This document shows, in pieces, positions 6,810-14,272 of a stretch of 64,000 bases of DNA (position 1 is its first letter; the number at the start of each line of letters is the position of its first letter). The translations under genes were made by a program, and so were the position numbers. The notes under the pieces were generated by a model. The model was not told the DNA's origin, ran no database searches, and saw only the letters and a list, made by a program, of their open reading frames with translations. The stretch is from Streptomyces sp. SID8374 (GTDB lineage Bacteria; Actinomycetota; Actinomycetes; Streptomycetales; Streptomycetaceae). The stretch covers positions 558,001-622,000 of the forward strand of contig NZ_WWGH01000002.1 in the NCBI RefSeq assembly GCF_009865135.1. The letters are read 5' to 3'.

Positions 6810-7057
6810 CGGTGGCCGCCCATCGGGTGCGAAGGGGTTGCGAAGGACTGTGCGAAGGACTTCGCGAAGGGCCTGACCTGCGATGCGTAGGGGTTGAAGG
6901 GGTTTCCGCAGGTTCGGTTGCCGTAAGGCGATACAGAAAAGAGGTAGTGCTTGTATGTGTGACCCCTGTAAAACCCCTTCGACTCCTTCGAACCGCAGGT
7001 CAAGTCCTTCGCCAAGTCCTTCGCAAACCCCTTCGCAAGTCCTTCGCACTTGGCCAT
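6806..7057 (-). CDS. Small open frame running through the iteron repeat
   Basis: This 83-codon frame begins one base after the Prim-Pol/helicase stop and ends in an ATGA overlap with the next gene, so it fills the coupled chain exactly. Its sequence is dictated by the inverted repeat below it: KCEGLAKGFAKDLAKDLT at the N-terminus and FAKSFAQSFATPS at the C-terminus, around an aromatic-rich centre. It may be a true repeat-encoded peptide or only a frame kept open by 12-bp repeats, which are a multiple of three. No family was recognised. Confidence 0.35.
   Translation of the reverse strand: MAKCEGLAKGFAKDLAKDLTCGSKESKGFYRGHTYKHYLFSVSPYGNRTCGNPFNPYASQVRPFAKSFAQSFATPSHPMGGHR
6829..7047. repeat. 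Inverted array of 11-12 bp iterons, candidate replication origin
   Basis: The left arm has the unit GCGAAGGACTT or close variants at 6829, 6840, 6852 and 6864. The right arm has the complement AAGTCCTTCGC or variants at 7002, 7014, 7026 and 7037. Further inward GACCTGCG and GGGGTTTT-type stretches are also repeated in inverted order (6874-6905 against 6970-7001). The centre, about 6930-6970, is markedly A/T-richer than anything nearby. Repeats flanking an A/T-rich core directly behind a Prim-Pol/helicase gene resemble a phage or plasmid origin; that role is inference. Confidence 0.7.
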
Positions 7058-7058
7058 G

Positions 7059-9527
7059 TCAGGCCACCGGGGTGAAGTCGAAGGCGATGAGCTTGCGGCC
7101 GAACGTCACGGCCCGGCGGGTCCGGGAGTCCTTGCCCGACTCGATGTCCCGCTCGCCCAACGCCAGGGAGAACGCGGTCATCGACATCGGGCGCAGGTTC
7201 GCCGTCTCGGACCACACCTTGTAGTTGGCGTACAGCGACCGCGTCTCGACCACGTGCCCCGGGGCTTCTTCGGTCTCCTCGTCCAGCCACATGGCCAGCG
7301 GATCGGAGTTCGCGATGTGCTCGCGGGTCTTCTCCTGCACCGAGGCCGGCACGTCCAGGCCCCGCTTCTGCCACTCCAGGCACCCGGCGATGGCCCAGTT
7401 CAGGACCCCGGCCGCCTCGGTGGCCATGATCTTCTCGTCCAGCTTGGCGACCCGCTTCGACGGAGCGACGGTGACGTCCCACCCGATGTCCTGGAGGCGC
7501 CGCGCCATGCCGTGCCCGCTGCCGACGGACGGCAGGTAGTTCGTCGCCAGGTGGATCTTCCCGACGGGGCGGAAGTCGAAGAACTCGGCGCGCATGAACC
7601 GCGCCGACATGGTGTCCTCGCCGGTGAGCTGCTTCACCAGCTCGTCGTCCAGCTTCTTCCCAGCGGACGTCTCCGTCGTCGCGAGGAGCCGCTTGCCCAT
7701 CATCCGGGCCACGTCGTTGGGGATGCCGTCGCCCTGCTTCGCAAGGAGCGTCGACCTGGGCACCGACTGGGCGTACTCCCCGAGGAGCGACATCAGGATG
7801 CGCATGAACACGCCCTTGCCGTTCTGGCCACCGCCGTGGTGGATGAACATGGCCTGCTCCTGCGTCGACCCGGTCAGGGTGTAGCCGACGACGCGGGCGA
7901 GGTAGGCGCGCCGCTCGTCGTCCGGCATGACCGAGTGGAGGAAGTCCTCCCACATTGGGGCGCCCGCCCCCGGGCGGTACGCCACCGAGGACTGCTGCAT
8001 GAGATACAGCCCCCGGTTGTGAGCGAGAAGGTCACCGGTGGTCAGGTCGACAACGCCGTTGCCGACGTTGAGGAGCATCTCCGGCCGGTCGAAGTGGTCC
8101 ATGTGGACGTGCAGCCCCGGGTGGGCCTGGAGCACCTCGCGGGCCGCGGCGAGCTTCGGCCGCATCCGCTGCTGCCGGGCGAACTTCTCGAACCGTTCCC
8201 GCTCGGAGAGCCGCTCGTCCTTCGTCGGCTTCTCACCTGGCTCGAACACCGGCTGCTCATCGCTGTAGTTGTCCGCCTCCTCGGGCAGCGCGTTGATTGT
8301 GGCGACGACTCGGGTCCACACCGCGGTGTTCGCGCCCTTGAACGTCCACCGCCCGTTTTCGTAGGTGGCCCACTGCTCGGTGTCCTTGATCCACCGCACC
8401 TCGGTGCCGAACCGGTCGACGACACGCTGCGCGTTCCCGATGTCGTCCCACTCCCGCGCGGGCATCGGGGCCGGCAGCTCAACCGCAGGCTCCCGCGGTG
8501 CCACCCAATTCGGGGCGGGTGCCGCCGCCGTGGTGGTGGTGTCGTCCGGGGCGATGAGGTCGGCCAGGTTCACCACGGTCGGCCAGCTGCTCGCCCGGGC
8601 CACCGGGGGCCACGGGCTGCGCGGGTGGGCGATACCTGCGGTGAGCCCGGAGGAGATCGCGGCCACCGCCCGCCCTTCCGGGTGGTTGCCGGCGCGCGCC
8701 GCGGACAGCAGGGTCTGCCGGGCCTCGCCCTCGGTCAGCGCCCCAGCACCGACGAGGGTGCCGACGCTGAACGCGGCCCGGTTGATGGTGTTGTTCTGGT
8801 CCCCGTTTGGGGCGCCGGTGATCGCGTCGCACTCGGCCTGAACGGCCCGCCGGGTGTACGCGTCGTGCCGGTCCGCAGGGACGATGATGGCCGGGGCGCC
8901 AGCCGGGGCCTGCGCCGGTACCGGGCGGGCGAGCAGCGCGGTGAGCAGCCACTCGGGCAAGGCCACCGGGGGCTGCTCCTCGTCCTCCAGTTCGTACGTC
9001 ACTCCGGTGGCGTGGACTGATCCGGGGCCGATGACGAAGGCGTTGCCGGAGCGGACGTCCCCGTCGAACAGACCCTGCAGGGAGCCGAGCCGGTTGCCGA
9101 GCTTCACGTCCCCCGGGGCCCAGTAGTAATCGTGGTAGCCCTTCGCGGTACGGACCCGCATGGTCGGGGTGTGCTGCTGCCCGAGCTGGGCGGCGACGTC
9201 TTCGATCGCCCGGGGCCGGTCGCTGTCGACGACGAGGAGCTGCTCACCCTGCGGCCCGGCGCACGCCCCGACGTAGATGCCGACGTTGCGGAGCTGGGTG
9301 CCGAAGTCGCGGTGGACCTGCTGCTCGTCACGGGTGTGCCCCTTGGTGAACGGCACCGTGGGGTGCTTGCCCCGGTCGACGCAGGTCTCCGGGTCGTGGC
9401 CGCGGCCGATGCCAGCGCACTGGGCCAGCCCCGGATGGTCCGCAGTGAACACGGCGAATCCGTGCCGGACGAGCCAGAGTGCTCCGTCGAGCGGTGTGGC
9501 GCGGGCCATGGTGCTGGTCTCGCTCAA
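7059..9527 (-). CDS. Prim-Pol primase fused to a D5/P4-type helicase
   Basis: The 822-residue protein starts with a bifunctional primase/polymerase domain (about residues 10-195), in which LVVDSDRP and the GYHDYYW region stand where metal-binding and catalytic residues are expected. A linker follows. The C-terminal half is an SF3-type phage/plasmid primase helicase with Walker A GGGQNGKG near residue 560, a TTET motif and a sensor-like LATNYLP. Such proteins prime and unwind at phage or plasmid origins. The TTG at 9527 is preferred because AAGGAG lies eight bases upstream; the ATG at 9509 has none. The iteron array follows directly. Confidence 0.88.
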   Translation of the reverse strand: MSETSTMARATPLDGALWLVRHGFAVFTADHPGLAQCAGIGRGHDPETCVDRGKHPTVPFTKGHTRDEQQVHRDFGTQLRNVGIYVGACAGPQGEQLLVVDSDRPRAIEDVAAQLGQQHTPTMRVRTAKGYHDYYWAPGDVKLGNRLGSLQGLFDGDVRSGNAFVIGPGSVHATGVTYELEDEEQPPVALPEWLLTALLARPVPAQAPAGAPAIIVPADRHDAYTRRAVQAECDAITGAPNGDQNNTINRAAFSVGTLVGAGALTEGEARQTLLSAARAGNHPEGRAVAAISSGLTAGIAHPRSPWPPVARASSWPTVVNLADLIAPDDTTTTAAAPAPNWVAPREPAVELPAPMPAREWDDIGNAQRVVDRFGTEVRWIKDTEQWATYENGRWTFKGANTAVWTRVVATINALPEEADNYSDEQPVFEPGEKPTKDERLSERERFEKFARQQRMRPKLAAAREVLQAHPGLHVHMDHFDRPEMLLNVGNGVVDLTTGDLLAHNRGLYLMQQSSVAYRPGAGAPMWEDFLHSVMPDDERRAYLARVVGYTLTGSTQEQAMFIHHGGGQNGKGVFMRILMSLLGEYAQSVPRSTLLAKQGDGIPNDVARMMGKRLLATTETSAGKKLDDELVKQLTGEDTMSARFMRAEFFDFRPVGKIHLATNYLPSVGSGHGMARRLQDIGWDVTVAPSKRVAKLDEKIMATEAAGVLNWAIAGCLEWQKRGLDVPASVQEKTREHIANSDPLAMWLDEETEEAPGHVVETRSLYANYKVWSETANLRPMSMTAFSLALGERDIESGKDSRTRRAVTFGRKLIAFDFTPVA

Positions 9528-9568
9528 GGTGCCTACTCCTTGCGTGGTGCCGTGTAGCTGGTGTGAGT

Positions 9569-9617
9569 GCCTCGGGCGGGAGTCGATCCCGCGCCCTCGC
9601 GGCGTGGATGCCGAGGC
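9569..9617 (-). other. tRNA-like minihelix (T-arm plus acceptor-like stem)
   Basis: On the minus strand, GCCTCGG (9617-9611) pairs perfectly with CCGAGGC (9575-9569). Just inside the 3' strand is a perfect T-arm: a 5-bp stem with loop ATCGACT (9592-9576) that keeps the invariant T55, C56, purine57 and A58. Only 18 nt lie where the D and anticodon arms should be, so this is not a working tRNA. It may be a remnant of a tRNA-type attachment site or a structured leader between the ssDNA-binding gene and the helicase gene. The rest of the 165-bp gap shows nothing else. Confidence 0.45.
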
Positions 9618-9692
9618 TGTGTGCTGGTGGTCCGCCCGCCACGGCGATGCGGGGAGGTCAGCCGTGGCGGGCGGCGCCTGGGGTGGTGCCGC

Positions 9693-10367
9693 CTAGAACG
9701 GCGGCGGGGTGGTGGCCGCGGCGGCCTGCTGCTGGGCGATGAGTGCCGCGGTGGCCGGGTTGGCCATGGCCGCCTGGAGCTGCTCCGGGGTGAGCCCGGG
9801 GATGGCCGCGGGCGGTGCGGCCGCCGGGGCGGGTGCCGGCGGGGTGTACTGCTGGGCGGCGGGCGGTGCCGTGTACTGCTGCTGGGGCGCGGCGGTGCCC
9901 GGGTCCGGGGTGTGCAGGGCGTTCGCCGCGGCGGCGACGTACTGCGCGGTGTACTGCTTCGGCGGGCTGAAGCCGCGCTGCGTCGCGGTCCCGTCGTGCG
10001 TGTAGGTGACGGTGAGGGTGCCGCCAACTTCCAGGCCGCGGGCTCCGGCGGTACGGACCGCGTCGGCGATGGCGTTCTTGAGCTGGCCCTTGACGAAGAG
10101 CCGGCGGCGCCCGTCGTCCTCCTCGTTCTGCGGGTCCCGCTCGTCGGTCTGGACGGTGACGACGAGCTGCATCATCGGGTTGCCGTCGCCCCAGAACTTC
10201 TTCGACCCGTCCTTGATGTCGCGCTGCTGCTCAACGGTGGGCCGCTCGGTGATCCGGCCGGAGAGGACGGTCCCCGGGGTGGGGAACTTGGCGCTCGGGG
10301 CGCCGCCTCCGCCCATGAGGAAGTCGTCGGCGGAGGGGACCTGGTGCTGCTGCTGCGGGGTGGTCAT
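9693..10367 (-). CDS. Probable phage single-stranded-DNA-binding protein
   Basis: The 224-residue product has a central beta-rich domain (TVLSGRITERPTVEQQRD, MMQLVVTVQTDERDP, RRRLFVKGQLKNAIADAV, LEVGGTLTVTYTHDG) with the strand spacing of an OB fold. A long Gln/Pro/Ala-rich tail with repeated QQYTAPP-type units ends in TPPPF, like the acidic or aromatic tips of SSB tails. The ATG at 10367 has AGGAG ahead. Its place between a Cas4-like exonuclease and a Prim-Pol/helicase supports a replication or recombination role. No direct SSB signature was identified, so the call is by fold pattern and context. Confidence 0.55.
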   Translation of the reverse strand: MTTPQQQHQVPSADDFLMGGGGAPSAKFPTPGTVLSGRITERPTVEQQRDIKDGSKKFWGDGNPMMQLVVTVQTDERDPQNEEDDGRRRLFVKGQLKNAIADAVRTAGARGLEVGGTLTVTYTHDGTATQRGFSPPKQYTAQYVAAAANALHTPDPGTAAPQQQYTAPPAAQQYTPPAPAPAAAPPAAIPGLTPEQLQAAMANPATAALIAQQQAAAATTPPPF

Positions 10368-10437
10368 TTGCTTCTGCTCCTGCTGGTTGTGGTGGACGCC
10401 GACTGCGGTTGAGCGGCGGGTTTGTGGGGCCTGCGGG

Positions 10438-11244
10438 TCAGGCGATGAGCGCTTCGAGGGAGGCGCCCGCGTTGGCGTTCTGCACCCCGGGGCAGCCGAT
10501 GGTGAGGTCGGTGGATCCGGGCTTGAGCCAGGGGCAGAACCGGCAGTTGGGCTTGTCGGGGATGGGGATGGCGGCCCAGTTCTCCGGGTGGAGGTCGGGC
10601 TCCAGCTCCATGGCGCGGGCCCGGATGCGGTCCAGCCGGGCGAGTGCCTGCTCGGCGACGCCACGGTCGTACGGCTCGGACCAGACGTGGACCTTCAGCT
10701 CGTGGTAGCGGGCGATGAAGGTGACGGCGACCCGGGTCGGGGGGTGCCCGGCGTTTTCCTGGCCGAGCCCGTAGAGGTGGGCTTGGATGCGGTACTTCTC
10801 GCCGGGTCCCTGCCGCCGGTACTTGTCGTGGGACGACTTGCCGACGAGCTTCCAGTCGTTGTTCAGCTGGGCGAGCCGGTCGTACAGATCCGAGCTGCCG
10901 GCCAGGCGGGCGCCCTCAATCGGGCTGTCCCTCACGGTGACGCGTTCTTCGATGCGGTACCGGGGCGTCCCGTCGGCCATGACGGTTTGCCGTGCTTCGA
11001 ACTTCTCGGCCATCCACATGTGGAACCCGGTGCCGATGATCGCCGCAATCGGGTCGCGGTTCTCGTTGGTCTCCGGCCAGTCGAGCATCTTGTACGAGAG
11101 CTGCCGCTCGCACGGCTCGCCGACCTCGGACGGGCCGATGGCCTTCTGCTGCGACCGGCCGGCGTTGGCGTCCGCGTCGATGATGAACTGCCTGATGCGC
11201 TCGGCCAGGATCTGGCTGTACTCGTCGTTCCCGGTGGCGATCAC
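10438..11244 (-). CDS. Cas4-like PD-(D/E)XK exonuclease with Fe-S cysteines
   Basis: The 268-residue protein begins with a helical region and GPSEVGEPCERQL (Cys45), followed by a RecB-like core. SSDLYD supplies the acidic residue, WKLVGK the strand with the lysine, and QAHLYG the downstream Q-x3-Y motif. Three more cysteines close the protein: CRFC near 234-237 and GC near 251. One Cys before and three after the nuclease core is the Cas4/AddB [4Fe-4S] arrangement. Actinophages use such single proteins as recombination exonucleases outside CRISPR systems. The GTG at 11244 follows GGGAGGG and overlaps the previous stop as GTGA. Confidence 0.8.
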   Translation of the reverse strand: MIATGNDEYSQILAERIRQFIIDADANAGRSQQKAIGPSEVGEPCERQLSYKMLDWPETNENRDPIAAIIGTGFHMWMAEKFEARQTVMADGTPRYRIEERVTVRDSPIEGARLAGSSDLYDRLAQLNNDWKLVGKSSHDKYRRQGPGEKYRIQAHLYGLGQENAGHPPTRVAVTFIARYHELKVHVWSEPYDRGVAEQALARLDRIRARAMELEPDLHPENWAAIPIPDKPNCRFCPWLKPGSTDLTIGCPGVQNANAGASLEALIA

Positions 11245-11393
11245 AGGACCCTCCCGAGGGTGACGAGTGCGGCGATGGCGAGCAGCGCGTAGAAGACGAG
11301 CGCGAGGCCAGCGACGCAGCTGATCGCGACGCCTCCGGTGCAGGTGCAGTCCTCGAACGTGCGGCGGCAGGTCGGGCAGGAGCGGGCGCTCAC
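11241..11393 (-). CDS. 50-residue CxxC/membrane micro-protein
   Basis: The frame from the GTG at 11393 reads CPTCRRTFEDCTC in its first 20 residues, then one hydrophobic helix (about residues 22-46). A knuckle of four cysteines followed by a membrane anchor suggests a zinc-bound, tail-anchored micro-protein. Both ends are 4-nt GTGA overlaps, with the genes at 11390 and 10438, which strongly supports translation. The function is unknown. Confidence 0.6.
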   Translation of the reverse strand: MSARSCPTCRRTFEDCTCTGGVAISCVAGLALVFYALLAIAALVTLGRVL

Positions 11394-11761
11394 GCGGCAC
11401 CTGCCGCACGCTGCGGCGGAACGGCCTTCGGTGCGGCGGCGGCCCGCAGCTTGCGCGTCAGCTCCAGCGCGGCCGGGCCGTACAGCGGGACCCGGGACGA
11501 GGCGCGCTCACCAAGGTCGGCGATGAGGTTCTCGGTGAGGAGGCGGCCCTCCATCGGGACATGCGGCATGTCGGCCATGCCCAGGTCCGCCAGCTCGTGG
11601 AGCCTGTCCCACAGTCCGGTGTCGGCCGGGTCGAGGAGCGCGTCGATCACGTCGCCGATGACCAGGTCGCGCAGCGCGGCCAGGTCGAGGACGACACCGG
11701 TCGGGATGGTGCGGACGTAGATCGGGATGGGCCCGGTGACGGGCTTCTGGTCGTCGGTCAT
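11390..11761 (-). CDS. Hypothetical helical protein of the element
   Basis: The 123-residue product has a beta-like start (PIPIYVRTIPTGVVLDL) followed by helices (LRDLVIGDVIDALLDP, LLTENLIADLGERASS) and a basic C-terminus. No family was recognised. The ATG at 11761 overlaps the stop of the small membrane gene before it, and its stop overlaps the next GTG, so it is translationally coupled on both sides. Confidence 0.6.
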   Translation of the reverse strand: MTDDQKPVTGPIPIYVRTIPTGVVLDLAALRDLVIGDVIDALLDPADTGLWDRLHELADLGMADMPHVPMEGRLLTENLIADLGERASSRVPLYGPAALELTRKLRAAAAPKAVPPQRAAGAA

Positions 11762-11898
11762 CGGTGGCCTCCGAGGTGGCGGTGCAGGAGCTCGGCGAGG
11801 TGGGTGAGGGGGTGGTGTCCGTCGAGGACGAGGACGAGGGCGATGGCGCACAGGGCGTATGCGGCGGTTGACCCGGCGACGATCTGCCAGCCGGTCAC
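11758..11898 (-). CDS. 46-residue single-pass membrane protein
   Basis: From the GTG at 11898 the product has one hydrophobic helix (VAGSTAAYALCAIALVLVL) and a His-rich cytoplasmic tail (LLHRHLGGHR). It is bounded by 4-nt overlaps with the genes at 11895 and 11390, as expected for a translated frame in this chain. No function is known; small holin-like or accessory membrane proteins of this size are frequent in actinophages. Confidence 0.55.
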   Translation of the reverse strand: MTGWQIVAGSTAAYALCAIALVLVLDGHHPLTHLAELLHRHLGGHR

Positions 11899-12419
11899 AG
11901 GGCACCGTCCGGGGCGCACGGCGTGAGGTTCGAGTGGGCGTCCTTGCCGCAACCGCAGCGGTAGCCGGACGGCCCGTACGCCAGCGGGTCGGGCGTCGCC
12001 TCGGGGAGGTCGCGGCCCAGAGCTTCGGCCACCTGCCGCTTGTACGTGCAGACCGAGCACGCCTCGCCGTACGTGTAGCCCGCCCCGCAGGACTGGCACG
12101 TCTGGATCGGCGCGGGCGTCAGCGCCTCCAGCTCGGCGACCCTGGCCCGCAGGGTAAGGCCGTACGCCTTCCGACCGTCAGCCTCCTTGCGCCACGACAC
12201 CGCAGCCTTCGCGATGTGGTCGCACCTGGCCTCCAGCCGGGCGTACGCCTGCTTGAGACCGGCCAGTTCCTCGCGCAGGGCCACCAGCTCGGCCGCCGAC
12301 TCCGGGGACTGGAGCAGCCCCGCCGCCTCCAGAGCGGCTGCGATACCCGCCGGGGTCTGCCGCTGCTTCTGCGCCGCCAGCACCACCCCGGCCGCCGCGC
12401 TCACACGCTTCGCGTTCAC
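11895..12419 (-). CDS. Coiled-coil protein with C-terminal zinc ribbon
   Basis: The 174-residue product has a long helical middle (AELVALREELAGLKQAYARLEARCDHIAKAA) likely to form a coiled coil. CQSCGAGYTYGEACSVC follows, a C-x2-C-x9-C-x2-C zinc ribbon, and then YRCGCGKDAH near the end. Zinc-ribbon plus coiled-coil proteins of unknown role recur in phage early regions. The GTG at 12419 overlaps the previous stop as GTGA. Confidence 0.65.
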   Translation of the reverse strand: MNAKRVSAAAGVVLAAQKQRQTPAGIAAALEAAGLLQSPESAAELVALREELAGLKQAYARLEARCDHIAKAAVSWRKEADGRKAYGLTLRARVAELEALTPAPIQTCQSCGAGYTYGEACSVCTYKRQVAEALGRDLPEATPDPLAYGPSGYRCGCGKDAHSNLTPCAPDGAL

Positions 12420-12868
12420 AGGGTCACCGCCGTGGCGTCCGCCGCCGCGTACAGCACCGCAACCGCGCACTCCGTCGTACGCCCGTCCACCTCGGCCCAG
12501 TCGTCGACGTGGTCCTCCAGGTCGAACAGGTCCCCGAACTCCGGGCCCTCCCCGTCGACCTCCAGCCGCAGCGCGAGAACCGCCACCGCCTCGTCGGCCA
12601 GCAGCGAGTACGAGCGCGGGTCACCCACCACCGCGCACCGCAACGCCGCCGGGATCGACAGCGGACGGGACGCGTACGGGGTGGTCTTGTCGGACAGGGC
12701 GTTCGGGAAGTAATCCCCGCCCTGGTACAAGCCGTTCGCCGCGAGCAGCCGGGCCGCAGCCCGGAACGTCGCAGCCACCGTCGTCGGCCGGGGAAAAGCC
12801 ACGTCCACGTGGACCGTGCGCCGGTGACCGGCGGGCAAGTCCGTGGGAGGGATACTCTGTACGGACAC
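12416..12868 (-). CDS. DUF6197-like protein
   Basis: The 150-residue product has a helical FRAAARLLAANGLYQGGDYF segment followed by a conserved-looking SIPAALRCAVVG, resembling the short DUF6197 family found in Streptomyces and its phages. The C-terminus is helical with a run of acidic residues. The biochemical role is unknown. The GTG at 12868 has GAGG six bases upstream. It is separated by 83 nt from the gene before it, so a weak internal promoter is possible there. Confidence 0.5.
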   Translation of the reverse strand: MSVQSIPPTDLPAGHRRTVHVDVAFPRPTTVAATFRAAARLLAANGLYQGGDYFPNALSDKTTPYASRPLSIPAALRCAVVGDPRSYSLLADEAVAVLALRLEVDGEGPEFGDLFDLEDHVDDWAEVDGRTTECAVAVLYAAADATAVTL

Positions 12869-12951
12869 GATGTCCTCGTCTCTCTGGTGGGTGAGGGTGT
12901 CGTCGGGGTCGACCGGGTTGCGTCCGGGCCGGCCCCGCTTTCATGTGCGGG

Positions 12952-13140
12952 TCAGGCGGCCTGAGCCGGCCGAGGCTGCGCAGCCGCAGCAGCCCGGGCG
13001 GAAGCGAATGCCGCCCGCAGGTGCTCCAACTGCTCAGTGCTCAGCGGCGGCGCCTCATCGACAAGGCGGCTGATGGATGCCAGGACCGTCGGGCCAAGGC
13101 GGCGCTCAGCGGCAGACCGGTCGAACGCTGGCGTGCTCAT
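12952..13140 (-). CDS. Small Ala-rich hypothetical protein
   Basis: The 62-residue product is helical and Ala/Arg-rich (LASISRLVDEAPPLSTEQLEHL). No family was recognised. Its ATG at 13140 overlaps the stop of the HTH gene as ATGA, so it is the second gene of the leftward transcript and coupled to the regulator. Confidence 0.55.
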   Translation of the reverse strand: MSTPAFDRSAAERRLGPTVLASISRLVDEAPPLSTEQLEHLRAAFASARAAAAAQPRPAQAA

Positions 13141-13424
13141 GCCGTGTCCGCGTGGACGACGGCCAGTGGTGCCGGGTTGGCGCGGCAGACGGGGATGAAG
13201 AGCACCAGCAGGTCGACCCCGATACGCGCCGCGATGTCAACTGCGGTGGACTCGGGTACCACCTGGACTGCGCCAGTCAGCAGACCGCCGACGGTGCCGT
13301 GGGCGATGCCGATGTCTGCCGCCAGCTGGCGGGTGGTGATCCGCTCACCGGTGCCGGTGCGCCTCATCAGATCCCGCAGGCGAGCCCGGCTGAACAGGGT
13401 GTACTTCGTGGCGTCGTCGCTCAC
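13137..13424 (-). CDS. Cro/C1-type helix-turn-helix regulator, first gene of the leftward chain
   Basis: The 95-residue product contains an HTH (about residues 28-52: ITTRQLAADIGIAHGTVGGLLTG split over two helices) followed by a hydrophobic strand. It is the first gene of the leftward chain, divergent from the XRE gene at 13682, so the pair looks like a phage control switch, with this protein in the Cro or early-activator position. The GTG at 13424 follows AGAGG by six bases. A perfect 6-3-6 palindrome lies 11 nt upstream of the start (13436-13450) and could be its operator. Confidence 0.7.
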   Translation of the reverse strand: MSDDATKYTLFSRARLRDLMRRTGTGERITTRQLAADIGIAHGTVGGLLTGAVQVVPESTAVDIAARIGVDLLVLFIPVCRANPAPLAVVHADTA

Positions 13425-13435
13425 ATCAACCTCTT

Positions 13436-13450
13436 ACAACAGGGTGTTGT
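13436..13450. promoter_or_regulatory. Perfect palindrome in the divergent control region, candidate operator
   Basis: ACAACA-GGG-TGTTGT is a perfect 6-3-6 inverted repeat directly in front of the leftward HTH gene. Related half-sites occur in the same 257-bp divergent region: CAACAG near 13503 and TGTTGC near 13553. GGACAC and its complement also recur (near 13458, 13490 and 13564). The spacing suits an operator for one of the two flanking HTH proteins. The remaining sequence of the gap should hold both promoters, but no clear -10/-35 pair stands out. Confidence 0.5.
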
Positions 13451-13681
13451 TCTGGTTGGACACGAGAAGCGTCGCACACGATGAACGCTGTGTCCATCTC
13501 CTGCAACAGTGAGATTCGGAACCGGCCATTGCGCCTATGCGCTCTGGCGCCGGTGTTGCATATCGTGGACACTCTGTTCGGCGCGTGAGATGACCTAGCG
13601 GCGCCACCAGGGGGGATGTCGGGCATTCCCCCTCAGTCACATGAACACCCGCGGGCTCATGACATGACACGGAGTGGCAGG

Positions 13682-14083
13682 ATGAACCTCATGGCCGAAC
13701 ACGACGCACCCGCGCGGACGGACCTGTCCGACCTCGTGCGCGCCCGCAGGCAGGAGCTACGGCTCAGCCTCCGGGCCGTTCAGGACCGGACGGTTGACCC
13801 TGACACCGGCGAGCCCCAGGTGAAGTACAGCTGGATCGACCGCCTGGAAAAGGGGCAGCCGGTTATCCCGCCGCAGTACCCCCAGCTGCGCGCCCTCGCC
13901 TCCGCGCTGGAGCTGCCGCTCGGCCGGGTCCAGGACGCGGCCGGCAGCCAATTCTTCGGCATCGACGTGGTGTGGTCCGAGTCCAGCGACGCGCGCGCCT
14001 TGGTGCGCCGGGCGGACCGCATGACCCCGGAGCAGCTGGAGCAGCTGCGTCGCCTCATTGATGCCATCGCGCCACCGGAGTGA
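13682..14083 (+). CDS. XRE-family repressor-like regulator
   Basis: The 133-residue product carries an N-terminal XRE helix-turn-helix (LVRARRQELRLSLRAVQD, then YSWIDRLEKGQP as the recognition part) and a C-terminal helical tail (MTPEQLEQLRRLIDAI). It is transcribed rightward, away from the leftward chain, so it is the best candidate for the lysogeny repressor of the element. The ATG at 13682 has GGAG eight bases upstream; an in-frame ATG at 13691 is a possible alternative. No peptidase domain is present, so it is not a LexA-cleavage-type repressor. Confidence 0.75.
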   Translation: MNLMAEHDAPARTDLSDLVRARRQELRLSLRAVQDRTVDPDTGEPQVKYSWIDRLEKGQPVIPPQYPQLRALASALELPLGRVQDAAGSQFFGIDVVWSESSDARALVRRADRMTPEQLEQLRRLIDAIAPPE

Positions 14084-14272
14084 CGCTCTGGCATATGCAG
14101 TGGCCTCAGCTTGTACGCGCGGTAATCCTTGCGCGCTCACGGTAGTCAGAAGCTGTTCAATGCGGCACCATTGCGGTCTGCCTGGCGGGCATGAGATTCC
14201 GGTAACCTGCACGAAGCTGGGGCGATCGAACTAGTGAGCGAATCCAGCGGAGGGCACACACGTGGGGGTCAG

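Noticed and set aside
6829..7047. A CRISPR array
   Set aside because: Units are 11-12 bp, adjacent without spacers and arranged in inverted orientation, which does not fit CRISPR structure.
7050..9020. A 656-codon rightward frame opposite the Prim-Pol/helicase gene
   Set aside because: The helicase frame on the minus strand carries Walker and primase motifs; the opposite frame has none.
9569..9617. A functional tRNA gene
   Set aside because: Acceptor and T-arm fit, but only 18 nt remain for the D and anticodon arms, so no decoding tRNA can form.
13616..13681. A longer XRE repressor starting at 13616
   Set aside because: The extra 22 residues lack conserved character and a ribosome binding site; GGAG precedes the ATG at 13682.
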